This document shows positions 10,031 through 19,391 of a stretch of 64,000 nucleotides of DNA, piece after piece. How positions within the stretch are numbered: the first letter of the stretch is position 1; every line of letters begins with the position of its first letter. The DNA lies in the NCBI GenBank assembly GCA_036346225.1, contig JARFIW010001344.1, positions 1,087,501 through 1,151,500 of the forward strand, given 5' to 3'. The translations under genes were made by a program, and so were the position numbers. A model generated the notes under the pieces. That model saw only the letters and a list, made by a program, of their open reading frames with translations, had not been told where the DNA came from and made no database searches. Origin of the DNA: Platerodrilus igneus. Taxonomy: Eukaryota > Arthropoda > Insecta > Coleoptera > Lycidae.

Positions 10031-10403
10031 TAAGAAACTTTAACACTAAATGCCCACAATTGTAAGTGTTGTAAGTCTGCTCCGGTACACTGTTGTAGTA
10101 AATTTTACAACCTCGAAAATATTTCTTCACTTCTTCCGGTGGTCTCAAGTCTCTAAACGAATCGTAGCAAAACACACCATTTCCACGTTTTTGGTACCCC
10201 ACCCAATGTGTGCCTGGTCCTCTTGTAGTATCCAAATTAATCACACCCGACTCGTTGACATGCGGTCTAATCTTCTGTAACTGATCTCTAGAAAAGACGT
10301 TGCGAAAATGAAGAACGTTATATGCGTGTTTCCTTATATCTACGTCGTTGAGATCTCTTCGAGGTAACTTGCTTAGTTTTTTATCCTTTTTTACAAATAC
10401 CAC
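10017..10403 (-). CDS. Adenovirus-type cysteine protease
   Basis: This protease would mature virion proteins. The 128-codon frame carries the adenain catalytic set: H66 in GPGTHWVGYQ, acidic D81 in CYDSFRDLRPP, Q109 in VPEQ and C116 in YNCGHLVLKFL. No stop or frameshift interrupts it. The start is unclear: the first in-frame start-like codon is GTG 10403, there is no upstream ATG before a stop, and the preceding gene ends within the same bases. The original ATG may have been lost. Length is typical of Polinton proteases. It overlaps the penton-like gene by 14 bp. Confidence 0.9.
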   Translation of the reverse strand: MVFVKKDKKLSKLPRRDLNDVDIRKHAYNVLHFRNVFSRDQLQKIRPHVNESGVINLDTTRGPGTHWVGYQKRGNGVFCYDSFRDLRPPEEVKKYFRGCKIYYNSVPEQTYNTYNCGHLVLKFLSDNG

Positions 10404-11173
10404 GCCCCTGTTTGTACGGTTTGAAGAATAATGCTGTGCCTTTTTTGTATGGTTTTAGAAACATTCCATTTCCTTTTTCTCAACGGCAATGGCTTCCATA
10501 GATCTGTTGTGCCGTTCACTTTCCTTAAGCTGCTCGTTGATTGTCTCGACATCATTTACCGCTTTAGCTATCCCCGCAGCACCACCTGTTAGTGCTCTAG
10601 GGCACTTAGTCCTGCGAATATCGTAATCAATGGCAGAAAACCTCCTTTCTGTGGAACGGGTATAATACGTGGGACTTTATTTTTGTTTCTCCCACCGGCT
10701 TCTTTTATAATTTTTTTACCAATTAGAATACCAAGGTCTAGTAGCTTTTTCAAGTTGTAGGAACCAACTCGGCCTATTGCGGATCGTATTTTCTTCAAGA
10801 ATCCACCTTTGAAACTTATTTTCTTCTTTAAGCCCATACCCATTTCTCTCTTTGCTTTCATAGCGTTTGTCACAAACCAAGCTGCCGCTTTTTCCCCAAA
10901 CTTTGCGTCCTTAGACTTAACTCTCGCCCAGGCTTTTTCTTCTAAAATTTTATCTGCTCAGTGTCTGGCTGGAAGATCGCCAGGGTACTTGGAGTACGCA
11001 ATGTCGTGGTCTTTACACAATTTAACCAATTCGTTTATTCCATAATCACCTCTTGCTAAGCGCTCATTCAACTTTGTACCAGGACCGCAGTACTGATAAC
11101 CTGGAATATGCAGTTCAAACAGTAACCTGTTTATAGCGCTGTTAATTAAACCCTCTCCATAACAGATAATCAT
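10381..11173 (-). pseudogene. Minor virion protein: phospholipase-A2-like plus pVI/pX-like regions
   Basis: From ATG 11173 the first 71 codons contain a phospholipase-A2-like core: a calcium-loop-like YCGPGT at 28-33 and the catalytic pair H56-D57 in KDHDIAYS. This arrangement is close to the capsid PLA2 of parvoviruses. An in-frame TGA (10958-10960) ends this ORF. The same frame continues with a basic, alanine-rich region (KAKREMGMGLKKKISF) to 10589. A frameshift at about 10590-10605 leads to a helical segment. Another, in a T5 run at 10474-10478, leads to the repeated LKPYKKG / FKPYKQG motif, with the stop at 10381-10383. Glycine-PY repeats of this kind resemble adenovirus pVI/pX-like core proteins. 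The domain union is read from one continuous gene order with three breaks, so it is inferred. Membrane disruption during entry would be the expected role. Confidence 0.7.
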
Positions 11174-11383
11174 GTGTTTACTCAGAAAAATCTCAAACTA
11201 TACTAAATAAATAAACAACAGCAAGTCTATTTACACTTTTTTCAAAAAATTTACAATATATTATAGTTTCACAAACTACTTAAACAATATATTTACAATA
11301 ACAATATATTTACATTCACGTCTCTTGAGCTGTAATCGTAGTTGTTTACTATAACTACAACAGTCTTTTATAAGATACTCCCT
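11174..11383. other. AT-rich spacer between minus-strand genes
   Basis: On the minus strand TTATAAAAG lies at about 11375-11367, just after the 266-aa gene, and could be the TATA box of the next gene. No TCAGT initiator sits at the standard distance. Short AATATATTTACA repeats fill the rest. Confidence 0.4.
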
Positions 11384-12184
11384 TTAGTTATCACCATACC
11401 CAGAATCTTCAGAATCTGACAAATTTAAACGTCTAAACATTTCCACTAATGTCCTTGTACGTGTCACGTCTTGCACAAATATATCCGGAAAACGTGTAAC
11501 CAACTCCAAAGCATTTAGGGCACTCTGATTCAATTCGTTGTAGAATAAAATATTGCCAATTCGAACTTCGCCATCAACCAAGATTTTAATTCGTTTCTCC
11601 CTTTCAATCAGAGTAGTAAACCAATCGCCATCATTTAAATTAGAATTAGCAACAAACCCTACTAATTCGCTGTATAATGCTGGGAAGTCACGACTTTCCA
11701 ACTGTTTAAATTGATACTCCAACTGCTGTCGCATATGGAATAGTTTACGGCACTTCAATTCATTTATAACTATCAAGCTATTACCCATTATTATTTTTAA
11801 CTGGAACGTTTCGTCTTCGGTTGTTCCAAACACTGGTGACAGAGTGATTAAAAACGGACCTCCTAGTTGTATGTGTAGAAATTTCATTTCGGGTGCACCA
11901 TTTAATCGAGTGTTTAGCACGTCACGAGAAAATACGTTGATTTGAAATTCCACTTGAAAATTTGTAAAGGCTATCCAATTTTCGTATGCCAATTTCAGAA
12001 CATGGTTGGTACAATATTTTTTGCTACACACCAATCGTAATGCAGGTTTTATTGTCTGGTTTATAACAAACCCAATTTCCACATCATGAGGGTGCTCGCC
12101 CAATTCACTTAAACTATACGTGAACTTACTAATAAGATTTTTGGTATACGAAACTTGTGTATTATTAACATCTGCATACTCCAT
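11384..12184 (-). CDS. Intact 266-aa protein of unknown function, first gene of minus-strand block
   Basis: I do not recognise this protein. It runs from ATG 12184 to a stop at 11384 without interruption. The N-terminal 200 residues have alternating hydrophobic strands (FVINQTIKPALRLVC, MKFLHIQLGGPFLITLSP, FQLKIIMGNSLIVINEL), suggesting a beta-rich domain. A helical segment follows, and the C-terminus is acidic (NLSDSEDSGYGDN). No signal peptide or membrane segment is evident. It has its own TATA/initiator pair (12245/12213) and a 5' leader of about 29 nt, so it is probably the first transcript opposite the polymerase. It could be a capsid accessory or a regulatory protein. The lack of breaks, while most neighbours are broken, may be chance or later loss. 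Confidence 0.7.
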   Translation of the reverse strand: MEYADVNNTQVSYTKNLISKFTYSLSELGEHPHDVEIGFVINQTIKPALRLVCSKKYCTNHVLKLAYENWIAFTNFQVEFQINVFSRDVLNTRLNGAPEMKFLHIQLGGPFLITLSPVFGTTEDETFQLKIIMGNSLIVINELKCRKLFHMRQQLEYQFKQLESRDFPALYSELVGFVANSNLNDGDWFTTLIEREKRIKILVDGEVRIGNILFYNELNQSALNALELVTRFPDIFVQDVTRTRTLVEMFRRLNLSDSEDSGYGDN

Positions 12185-12212
12185 TGCTTTGCACTGATAT
12201 TACTGAGATGAC

Positions 12213-12245
12213 TGAGAAAGGGTCCTATGCAGATCATCTTTTAAA
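12213..12245 (-). promoter_or_regulatory. TATA-like plus initiator promoter of the 266-aa gene
   Basis: The minus strand has TTTAAAA starting at 12245 and TCAGT with its A at 12213, 32 nt apart. The ATG lies 29 nt downstream at 12184. Two more TCAGT-like steps follow at 10-nt intervals. Confidence 0.55.
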
Positions 12246-12532
12246 TGTTTCAGGACTGTTGTTGTGAATGCGTAAATTGCACTCGGATGACTTAGAATAC
12301 GTAAGCGAAAAGTTAATTGGTTTTCACCGACGTGAACAGACTGATCTGTAAACAATTAGAGTAGAAGTGAAAGTTAAAGTGATACATCCTATAATTATAG
12401 TTGTAGTGCGTAAGCAAGAAGCTAATTAATTTTCACCGACGTGAATAGATTGGTTTGAAATGTAACTCAAGGTCAAAACGATGTTGGGTTTCTCCTAATT
12501 TAAAAGTAAACCACCTAATTATACCAACCGGG
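12246..12532. other. Divergent promoter region of the Polinton
   Basis: This non-coding spacer separates the divergent polymerase and minus-strand transcripts. A near-repeat, TTTTCACCGACGTGAA, occurs at about 12323-12338 and 12439-12454, about 116 bp apart, each preceded by GTAAGC..AAG..AATT. These paired copies contain the inverted half-sites TTCAC and GTGAA and could bind a shared regulator. Confidence 0.5.
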
Positions 12533-12567
12533 TATAAAAGCACCGTGCGATACAATATAATTCAGTT
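12533..12567 (+). promoter_or_regulatory. TATA plus initiator promoter of the polymerase gene
   Basis: TATAAAA starts at 12533 and an arthropod initiator TCAGTT lies at 12562-12567 with its A at 12564, 31 nt downstream. The ATG of the zinc-finger/polymerase gene follows 78 nt later at 12642. Confidence 0.75.
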
Positions 12568-13083
12568 TCTGTTTAGTCTTTGACTAGTTACAACAGCCAA
12601 AAAAGTCTTTGACCAGTTTTTAATTATCTTTATAGAAAAAAATGGTTTTATTCGCGTGCAACGTCTGTGGAGCTGTCTTCTCAAGGAGTAACAATTTAAA
12701 ACGACACCAGCTCCAACAACATAAACCGGTACCAGATCAAAAGACTGGTTTGTTCGCCTGCGATGCGTGCTCGGCATCCTTTGCCCGTAAGGATAGCCTT
12801 AAACGGCATAAGGACACCAAGCATGGTGTGGTGGAACCAGTTGCCGGCCCAACCGGAGTTAAACGACCGGCAGCACCGACCGTTGAGGGACCTGCTCCCA
12901 AGAAGTTGCGGAGATGCATGGAGTGTGGTGTGGATGTTGCCAACTTGGCAGCCCACCAGCGCTCCAACGTACACAAGACTGCTACGACTAAGGTACTCGA
13001 CGGAGGCGATGGTGTGGAAATGGTAGCTAGAGCTTTTAAAAACAGAATAGTTACATACAGAATTAAAAATACTAACGCTAGTG

Positions 13084-13132
13084 GTATGAATTAAAAACTA
13101 TTTGAATTAGTGTTTAACTTAGTTATTTCTAG
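13084..13132 (+). other. Intron 1 of the polymerase gene (49 nt)
   Basis: The exon ends at 13083 with the 5' site GTATGA and the 3' site ATTTCTAG before 13133. It is phase 1. Removal bypasses the in-frame TAA at 13092-13094 and keeps the frame open into the downstream region. Confidence 0.8.
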
Positions 13133-13396
13133 GCATCCTAGACTTCCTCCGCACGCAATGCGAGAGGTTCATCGCCTTAGTCGGTGTACAGCGGACGATC
13201 CACACATCCTTCAAGATCAACTTGAAGGTGTTTGGTGGATACACCAAGATGGGTGTGCCAGAGGGTGTTGAGGACGTGAAATCCTTCAACACCCGAAACT
13301 TGGTTATCACGTCATCCAGCGATCTGGGGGAGGTATACAGCACCTTTGTGGAGAGGATGTCGGCTAAGTCAGACAAATTTCAAGAACGGGACTCTG

Positions 13397-13446
13397 GTAA
13401 GTTTTGAAATATTATTTTAATTTTTTTCCTATTTTTTAAATTTTAG
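13397..13446 (+). other. Intron 2 of the polymerase gene (50 nt)
   Basis: The 5' site is GTAAGT at 13397, followed by a T-rich tract and the 3' site TTTTAG ending at 13446. It is phase 1. Removal skips the in-frame TGA just after the exon and restores a continuous, conserved-looking segment on both sides. Confidence 0.88.
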
Positions 13447-16400
13447 GATGGATTCTGAAGAAAATCTTGTACTTGGAGGTGAATGTAAACAAGTACAACC
13501 CTTTGCGAGGATTTTCGTATATACCTTTACCAAAATGGGTAAGGGAAAAACATGCCGCTGTTAACATCCAGAACCAGGATAACGCATGCTTTGCGTGGTG
13601 TGTTGTGGCTGCATTGTACCCCGTTAATGAGCACACTTATCGTGTATCGAGCTATCCACACTACTCTGAAATATTAAACTTAAATGACATCAATTTCCCT
13701 ATGGAATTCAAGAATATAACCCGTTCGAGGTGCAAAACGACGTCAGCGTTAACGTGTTTCGTATAGAAGGGAAATCGACTGTGGGACATTTGTATTTCAC
13801 CCAGAAGAAGAGAGCACGGCATGTAAACCTTTTACATATCTAAGATGGCAAAAAGGAACACTTTTGTTTAATTAAAAACTTGAATGGGTTGCTCGGAAAA
13901 CAATTATCAAAGGATAAACATCACAAATGGTTGTGTGATGGGTGCCTGATATACTTCCGTTCTGAAGAAGAGCTGCGGAAACACGCAGAACAAGACTGTA
14001 ATTACGTTGCAACCAGCATGCCCAACCACTTCAATAACATCCTGGAGTTTTCGAACGTGCACAAACAGATGAGGGTGCCGTTTGTTGTGTACGCAGACTT
14101 CGAAAGCTTGTTGAAATCCATTTCTTCGGCAGCACAGGACCCCTCCCGCTACTTTACTAACAGCACCCACCAACACGAACCATACAGCTTCGCCTATTAC
14201 GTTAAATGCTCTTACGATAAAACTCTTAACAAGTTTGAGTTGTACAGAGCAGTTGATGCCGCCAAAGTCTTTATGCAGAAGTTTAAGGAGGAAGCCCGTA
14301 GATTGGGTAAAATCCTTAAAACTAATGTACCGATGACAGCGTTGGAACCTTTAGACGAGCTATTATACTATATGGTAGATGATAGCGGCATCTGCAAGAA
14401 ACCATTGGGAGATGATCGAGTAAGGGATCACTGCCATCTTACGGGGAAATTTCGCTTCGCAGCACATCGCCGGTGCAACATCCAATACCGGATGCCAAAT
14501 TTCATCCCTGTGGTATTTCACAATTTAAGTGGGTATGATTCTCATTTTATAATTAAGGAATTGGGTTGCGATAGGGAGACCGTTACAGTGATCCCAAATA
14601 ACAAGCAAAGATTCATTTCTTTCACAAAGCATGTGAGACTATATGGTGAAGAACCAGACGTAGGAGATGATGATGATAATCATGATGATTCTATCAATTC
14701 TACAGTACAGCTGCAATTCATCGATTCCCTGCGTTTCATGGTATCAAGCTTGGAGAAGTTGGTGAAAAATTTAGAACCTGATCAGTTTGTTGAGATGAGG
14801 AAGTGTTTTCCCGACGACAAACAGTTTTCTTTTCTACGCAGAATGGGTGTGTTCCCGTACAGGTATGTGACAGACGCCTCAGTATTAAATAGGGCAAGTC
14901 TACCACCCCGAGAGGAATTCTATAATTATCTCACGGGTACTGTGATTTCGTTGTCTGAATACGATCACGCTCAGAATGTATGGAATGCCTTCAACATATG
15001 CACGCTCGGTGAATATAGTGATCTCTACTTGAAGACCGATGTTCTATTATTAGCTGACGAGTTCGAAAATTTCCGGGGTGTGAGTTTGAAAACGTACGAC
15101 TTGGATCCCTGTCAATATATGACAGCACCTAGTCTAAGCTGGGACACCATGCTGAAATATCCTGGAGTTAAATTGGATCTATTTACAGATGTAGAAATGC
15201 ATCATTTCGTCAAGAGAGGTATTCGCGGTGGGTTAACCCAATGCAGCGCTCGATATGCCGAAGCCAATAATAAGTATATGGAGAATTACGTTTCAGCAAA
15301 CCCTCCAAATATTTGGCGTACCTTGACGCAAATAATTTATATGGATGGGCCATGTTCCAACCTCTACCGATAAGCGGATTCAGGTGGTTGAAAGAGCTAA
15401 AGCTTAACCTCCTGAAAGCCCACATCGAAATCATATCTGTAACAGGGGAGAAGAGATACATCCTGGAAGTAGATCTGGAGTATCCAGAAGACCTGCACGA
15501 TCAGCACAACGATTTACCGTTTTGTCCACAGACCATGGTACCCCCAACACCATCCTCTAAAACACAGAAGCTACTTGCCACGTTGCTCGACAAGAGTCAT
15601 TACATCATACACTACAGAAACCTACAGCAGGTCCTGCGTTACGGTCTTAGACTCACCGGCATCCATCGCGTATTGGAATTCAAACAATCACCTTGGTTGA
15701 AACCCTACATCGATTTAAACACAACCCTTAGGGCACCCGCCAGAAATGCGTTTGAAAAAGACCTTTTTAAATTAATGAATAACGCAGTCTTTGGAAAAAC
15801 TATGGAGAATGTTGACAAGAGGGTTGATGTGAAGATAATTACTCGGTGGGAGCACGATGGAAAAAGATTGTGTGCGAGTGGACTTATCGCCCGCCCGAAC
15901 TTTAACAGTAGTTTAGTGCTAGGTGAGAATTTGGTTATTATACAGATGCATAGGGTAAAAGTCACTTACAACAAGCCTATATATGCAGGTTTTTCAGTTT
16001 TAGATATTTCAAAGACCCTCATGTATGATTTCCATTATGATACCATGAAACATTTCTATGGATCCAAACTCTCACTACTTTACACAAACACTGACTCTTT
16101 AGTGTATAGTGTGCAGACCGAAGACTTGTATAGTGACATTAGCGCAAACATTAACAAATTTGACACGAGCGATTACCCCGAAGATAATAAACATAATATA
16201 CCACTTGTGAACAGAAAGATTCCCGGCAAGTTTAAGGATGAATTCAACGGCGACTTGGTGCTACAATTTGTTGAGACTAGGGCCAAGTCGCATTGCATCA
16301 TTAGTGAGAAGGACGTAATTAAAAAGATCAAGGGGGTATCGCGTGGTGTGGTGAAGGGTATTAGTTTAGATAGTTTTAAGGACGTTATACATAATAATTC

Positions 16401-16560
16401 TGGTGCCCTTATGCATAGCATGGTGTGTATTCGAAGTAAAAAACATCAACTATATACCCAATTAATCAATAAAATTAGTTTATCGGGATAAGAGGATAAA
16501 AGATACGTCATCCCTGGTAGTACTTCCACATATGCATGGGGGCATAAGGATATAAGATAG

Positions 16561-16791
16561 TTGTTTATATTTGTATTTATTTTAGTGTGTATATATAGTA
16601 GTATGTAAGTTAGTTATAAGACATACCTACCACCTCCATCCTTAATAATTCCTTCGTTCCCGTCGATATGTGTTTACCTCCACGTGGTCTCGCTGGACGG
16701 TAAAACATATTGTTAGATTAACGACAATATGTCTTATTGACTGAAAACACGTTTCCTCTCTTTTTAAACAGCACATTAATCTCTTTTTTTG
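16561..16791. other. 3' region between polymerase and right inverted repeat
   Basis: No gene is seen. A 9-bp stem (ACATATTGT at 16705-16713 with ACAATATGT at 16724-16732) forms a possible hairpin with a 10-nt loop. The rest is AT-rich. Confidence 0.5.
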
Positions 16792-16892
16792 TTACTCCTT
16801 ATGGGAATTTACATGTAAATTTGGTCCGGTTGTGGGAGCAAATGTGGATGCTGGAGCAAATGTGGGCCCAGGATCTGTAAAAACACTCTACT
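16792..16892 (-). repeat. Right terminal inverted repeat of the Polinton
   Basis: This is the reverse complement of 1963-2063, ending CACTCTACT at 16892. It holds the same perfect palindrome at 16806-16821. Beyond 16792 the two ends diverge completely. Confidence 0.9.
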
Positions 16893-16898
16893 TCCTTG
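16893..16898. repeat. Right 6-bp target-site duplication (TCCTTG)
   Basis: This is an exact copy of 1957-1962, directly adjoining the last base of the right inverted repeat. Confidence 0.9.
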
Positions 16899-19391
16899 AT
16901 AAATTTCTTTTTCTTGTTCACTGCCAGTTTTTTATTCTCCTCTTTTCTCACTAAGTTCTAATGCTTTCCCCATAATGAATTCAATAGTCGCCATTTTGGT
17001 ATTCTAAATAAATACTGTATTGATTAATGTCATAAGTAACCAATAAAATAAAAACTTACTGAAATATACTCTAATCGAAAAATATATCTCAAAAACACCT
17101 TATACCTAAGTACCAGACTGTCGTAAATTTTACGAGTTAATGATTATAATAATCCAAATTAAAATAAATGCAAGAATATAGCAACACCGCGTCTCCGACC
17201 ACTTGTAGTATTTACCACGGTCTGGTGTTCTAGGGTTGTCAAAATAAATCATAATAGAAAATTTTATTTAATTTCATTGCTGTGTCACTTTCATAATTCA
17301 ATTATCACTAGTTCTTCTCCTTTGAATTTGTCTAATTTGATTTAATTAATTACATAACTAAAAGAATTAAGCCTCTATCACAAGCTCTACCTGTATTTTC
17401 AAAACATACAGCTTGTCTTGAGGTTTTTTAAACCCGTTTAACAAGCAATAGCTATAGTAACAACTTTAAGCGGCATAGCTCTAGCGTTCAAATAAAGACA
17501 GATTTATAAAATTAAGGTGACGGAAAATAGCATTTACAGAAAGCACGTTTAAAATTTTATTTGAGCGCACTGAGCTAGCAAAGTCGTATTTTACTCCTCA
17601 TTAATTGCACGTTATCTTTCTGTTATCAGCCAATTGTCAGAGATGTATAAAGGTTTTCATTAATTATCGTGTCTTCGCGACTTACTGTTAATTTTCATCT
17701 AACGAGTTTTCCGTTATCGCGCAACGCATGTCCTGCAGCATTTCATTTGTCAAATATAACTTTAAGATAGATATTGCAACTCGTCTTAGTGATGAATGAA
17801 TTTTGTGATGAGTTCTTCTTATAGTTTGAGATCTTTCGGAATACAAAAACTCCCCCGAGCATTGATGATAGATGTTTTAAGGCACTCACAAATAAACAAA
17901 GGGGCAACAGTAATATGATTTCCTGTAATCTCGCAAGCATGCTGCTAGCGACTAACACTTTAGATTTTTCAAGAAGATTGTAAAGATATTCTTGTAAATG
18001 AAGAAGAATGACTTAAGCGGGCATATATTCAAATGGAGCATGCCATTTTTCATCAGCAAAAAGATAAAAATGCGTTTTTATATGTTTCTTTTGGAGATTG
18101 GGCTTCAATAAATACTCTATCAGCTTTAAAACTAATTGTTTGTCTCGAAACAAAAAATTTGAAATATTGACGCACTTTGCTGTAAAGCCATGCAGTTATT
18201 ATGAAACAATATTTGTTCGCAGCGGAAATATAAAGCGTCGCAAGCTTTTAGGATCAAAAGAAGTGAAATACGCACTGGTAAGTTAGAACTCCTTTTTGTC
18301 TGGTTTTGCAACAAAATGCCCCTTTTGAAAGACTTATGAAGTCCGTAGATAAGTGTCTCTTAATGACTTGAAAGCACGAGGCACGCGAATAATTGGCGTC
18401 TCTAAACAAGGCAGAGATTCTGAAACGACGACGACGGCTATTTGAAGCTGAGTTGCCCTATACTTGAAATACTTTCGAAGGGCTTCTAAATCATAATTTC
18501 ATCCTTGTTACAAGTTTCCACATTTAATCCAGCTTCCAAGCAATTCATGCTTTACAATTAGGCAGGTCTAAATTGGTCTTGTTTACCGATGGACATACAC
18601 ACAATGGGCAATTTAAAACATTTATGTTACCACTTTTTATAAAAGGCGATGAATTGGTTCGCTTTCAGCTACTTCAAATGCACTTTACAGCTCAATTGAG
18701 TCTTACTTGTTAGAACTTACTCGAATTTTCAACTACATCTGTAATATAAAGGTATTTATCCCTGCAATCATGATAATACCTTACCCCAAGTAGCGTAGGA
18801 TAAGTAGGAAGTTGTAATACAGACATTTGTAAATAATCCCTGTAGATAAGTGCTACCAGGTATTACCATTCATTTTAGATTAATTGCCGTAATAAAGCTA
18901 AATTCTGTAAATCTGGCGTGTGGTAGCTTACGTCCTGATAACAGGAAATGTTAGAAGCAAATACTACAAAAGGATTACTCTAAGATGTTCTTAAGCCTCA
19001 GATATGAGAGCCATTCTTGTATACAATCGCTAATCTCACTAGAAACGTGTTAATAAAGTTATATTGTATTCGATGTTTCAAATAATTGGTGATGTTTGAA
19101 AAATATCTCTTAATTCAACTTTTGTATTTATCGCAATTCGATGAGCCTTAAGTAAAGAGCCCTGGAGTGAATTAAAGATAGTTTAATCTCAACTTAAAAA
19201 ATATAGCATTTATAATTATGTTGTTTTTGTTTTTCTCTTTCCAAATAAACCTAACCTTTAAATTGTGCTCTAATAGAACACATGTTTTTGATTAACTACT
19301 TTAAAAAGTTAAGCTTATAAGTTTCAACGAATGGATGAGCGTATTCCCGAATTAGAATATCGCACACAAAGAGCGATCTCTGAAACCAAAA
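16899..19391. other. AT-rich DNA without a supported gene
   Basis: The first 90 bp form the other half of the short minus-strand frame split by the Polinton, starting near 16994 with an ATG. The rest shows only short, unconserved frames. Position 18000-18300 is a little richer in codons with no stop on the plus strand, but I recognise nothing. Confidence 0.45.

Larger units (their letters stand above)
12642..16560 (+). pseudogene. Zinc-finger, protein-primed family B DNA polymerase gene, spliced, broken
   Basis: This is the element's replicative polymerase. Exon 1 encodes C2H2 fingers C6-C9-H22-H27 and C40-C43-H56-H61, a basic stretch at 74-91, and a third Cys/His finger at 92-111. Two introns (13084-13132, 13397-13446) connect it to an N-terminal region with FQERDSG and LEVNVNKYNPLRG. 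The part from 13880 has Exo I YADFES, an endonuclease-VII-like DHCHLTGKFR, Exo II HNLSGYDSHF and Exo III YLKTDVLLLADEF. The part from 15313 has motif A DANNLYGWAM, motif B KLMNNAVFGKTMEN and motif C YTNTDSL. Breaks: a frameshift near 13718, TAA 13841-13843, a frameshift at 15290-15315, and TAA 16489-16491 with 23 more open codons before TAG 16558-16560. Motif C normally reads DTDS; here AAC at 16087-16089 replaces the first aspartate. The gene is inactive. Fusion of fingers to polymerase is supported by the splice phases. Confidence 0.92.
1963..16892. mobile_element. Polinton/Maverick (adintovirus-like) element, degenerate, 14,930 bp
   Basis: The element is bounded by inverted repeats starting AGTAG and ending CTACT and by the duplication TCCTTG. 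It carries the diagnostic Polinton set: protein-primed DNA polymerase B, DDE integrase, adenovirus-type protease, packaging ATPase, major capsid and penton-like minor capsid proteins. Eleven genes lie on the minus strand and the polymerase alone on the plus strand, diverging from a 457-bp promoter region. Length is at the short end of the usual 15-20 kb. Nearly every gene is broken and the two inverted repeats differ at about 11 of 101 positions, so the copy is old and inactive. The coding regions look virion-forming, so it can equally be described as an endogenised virus-like element. Confidence 0.96.

Noticed and set aside
12696..12974. Antisense ORFs across the zinc-finger exon
   Set aside because: They are shadows of the finger gene; codon content and motifs support only the plus strand.
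13092..13094. TAA as the true end of a separate zinc-finger gene
   Set aside because: A consensus splice site lies just before it and the downstream frame continues in phase; kept only as a possible unspliced product.
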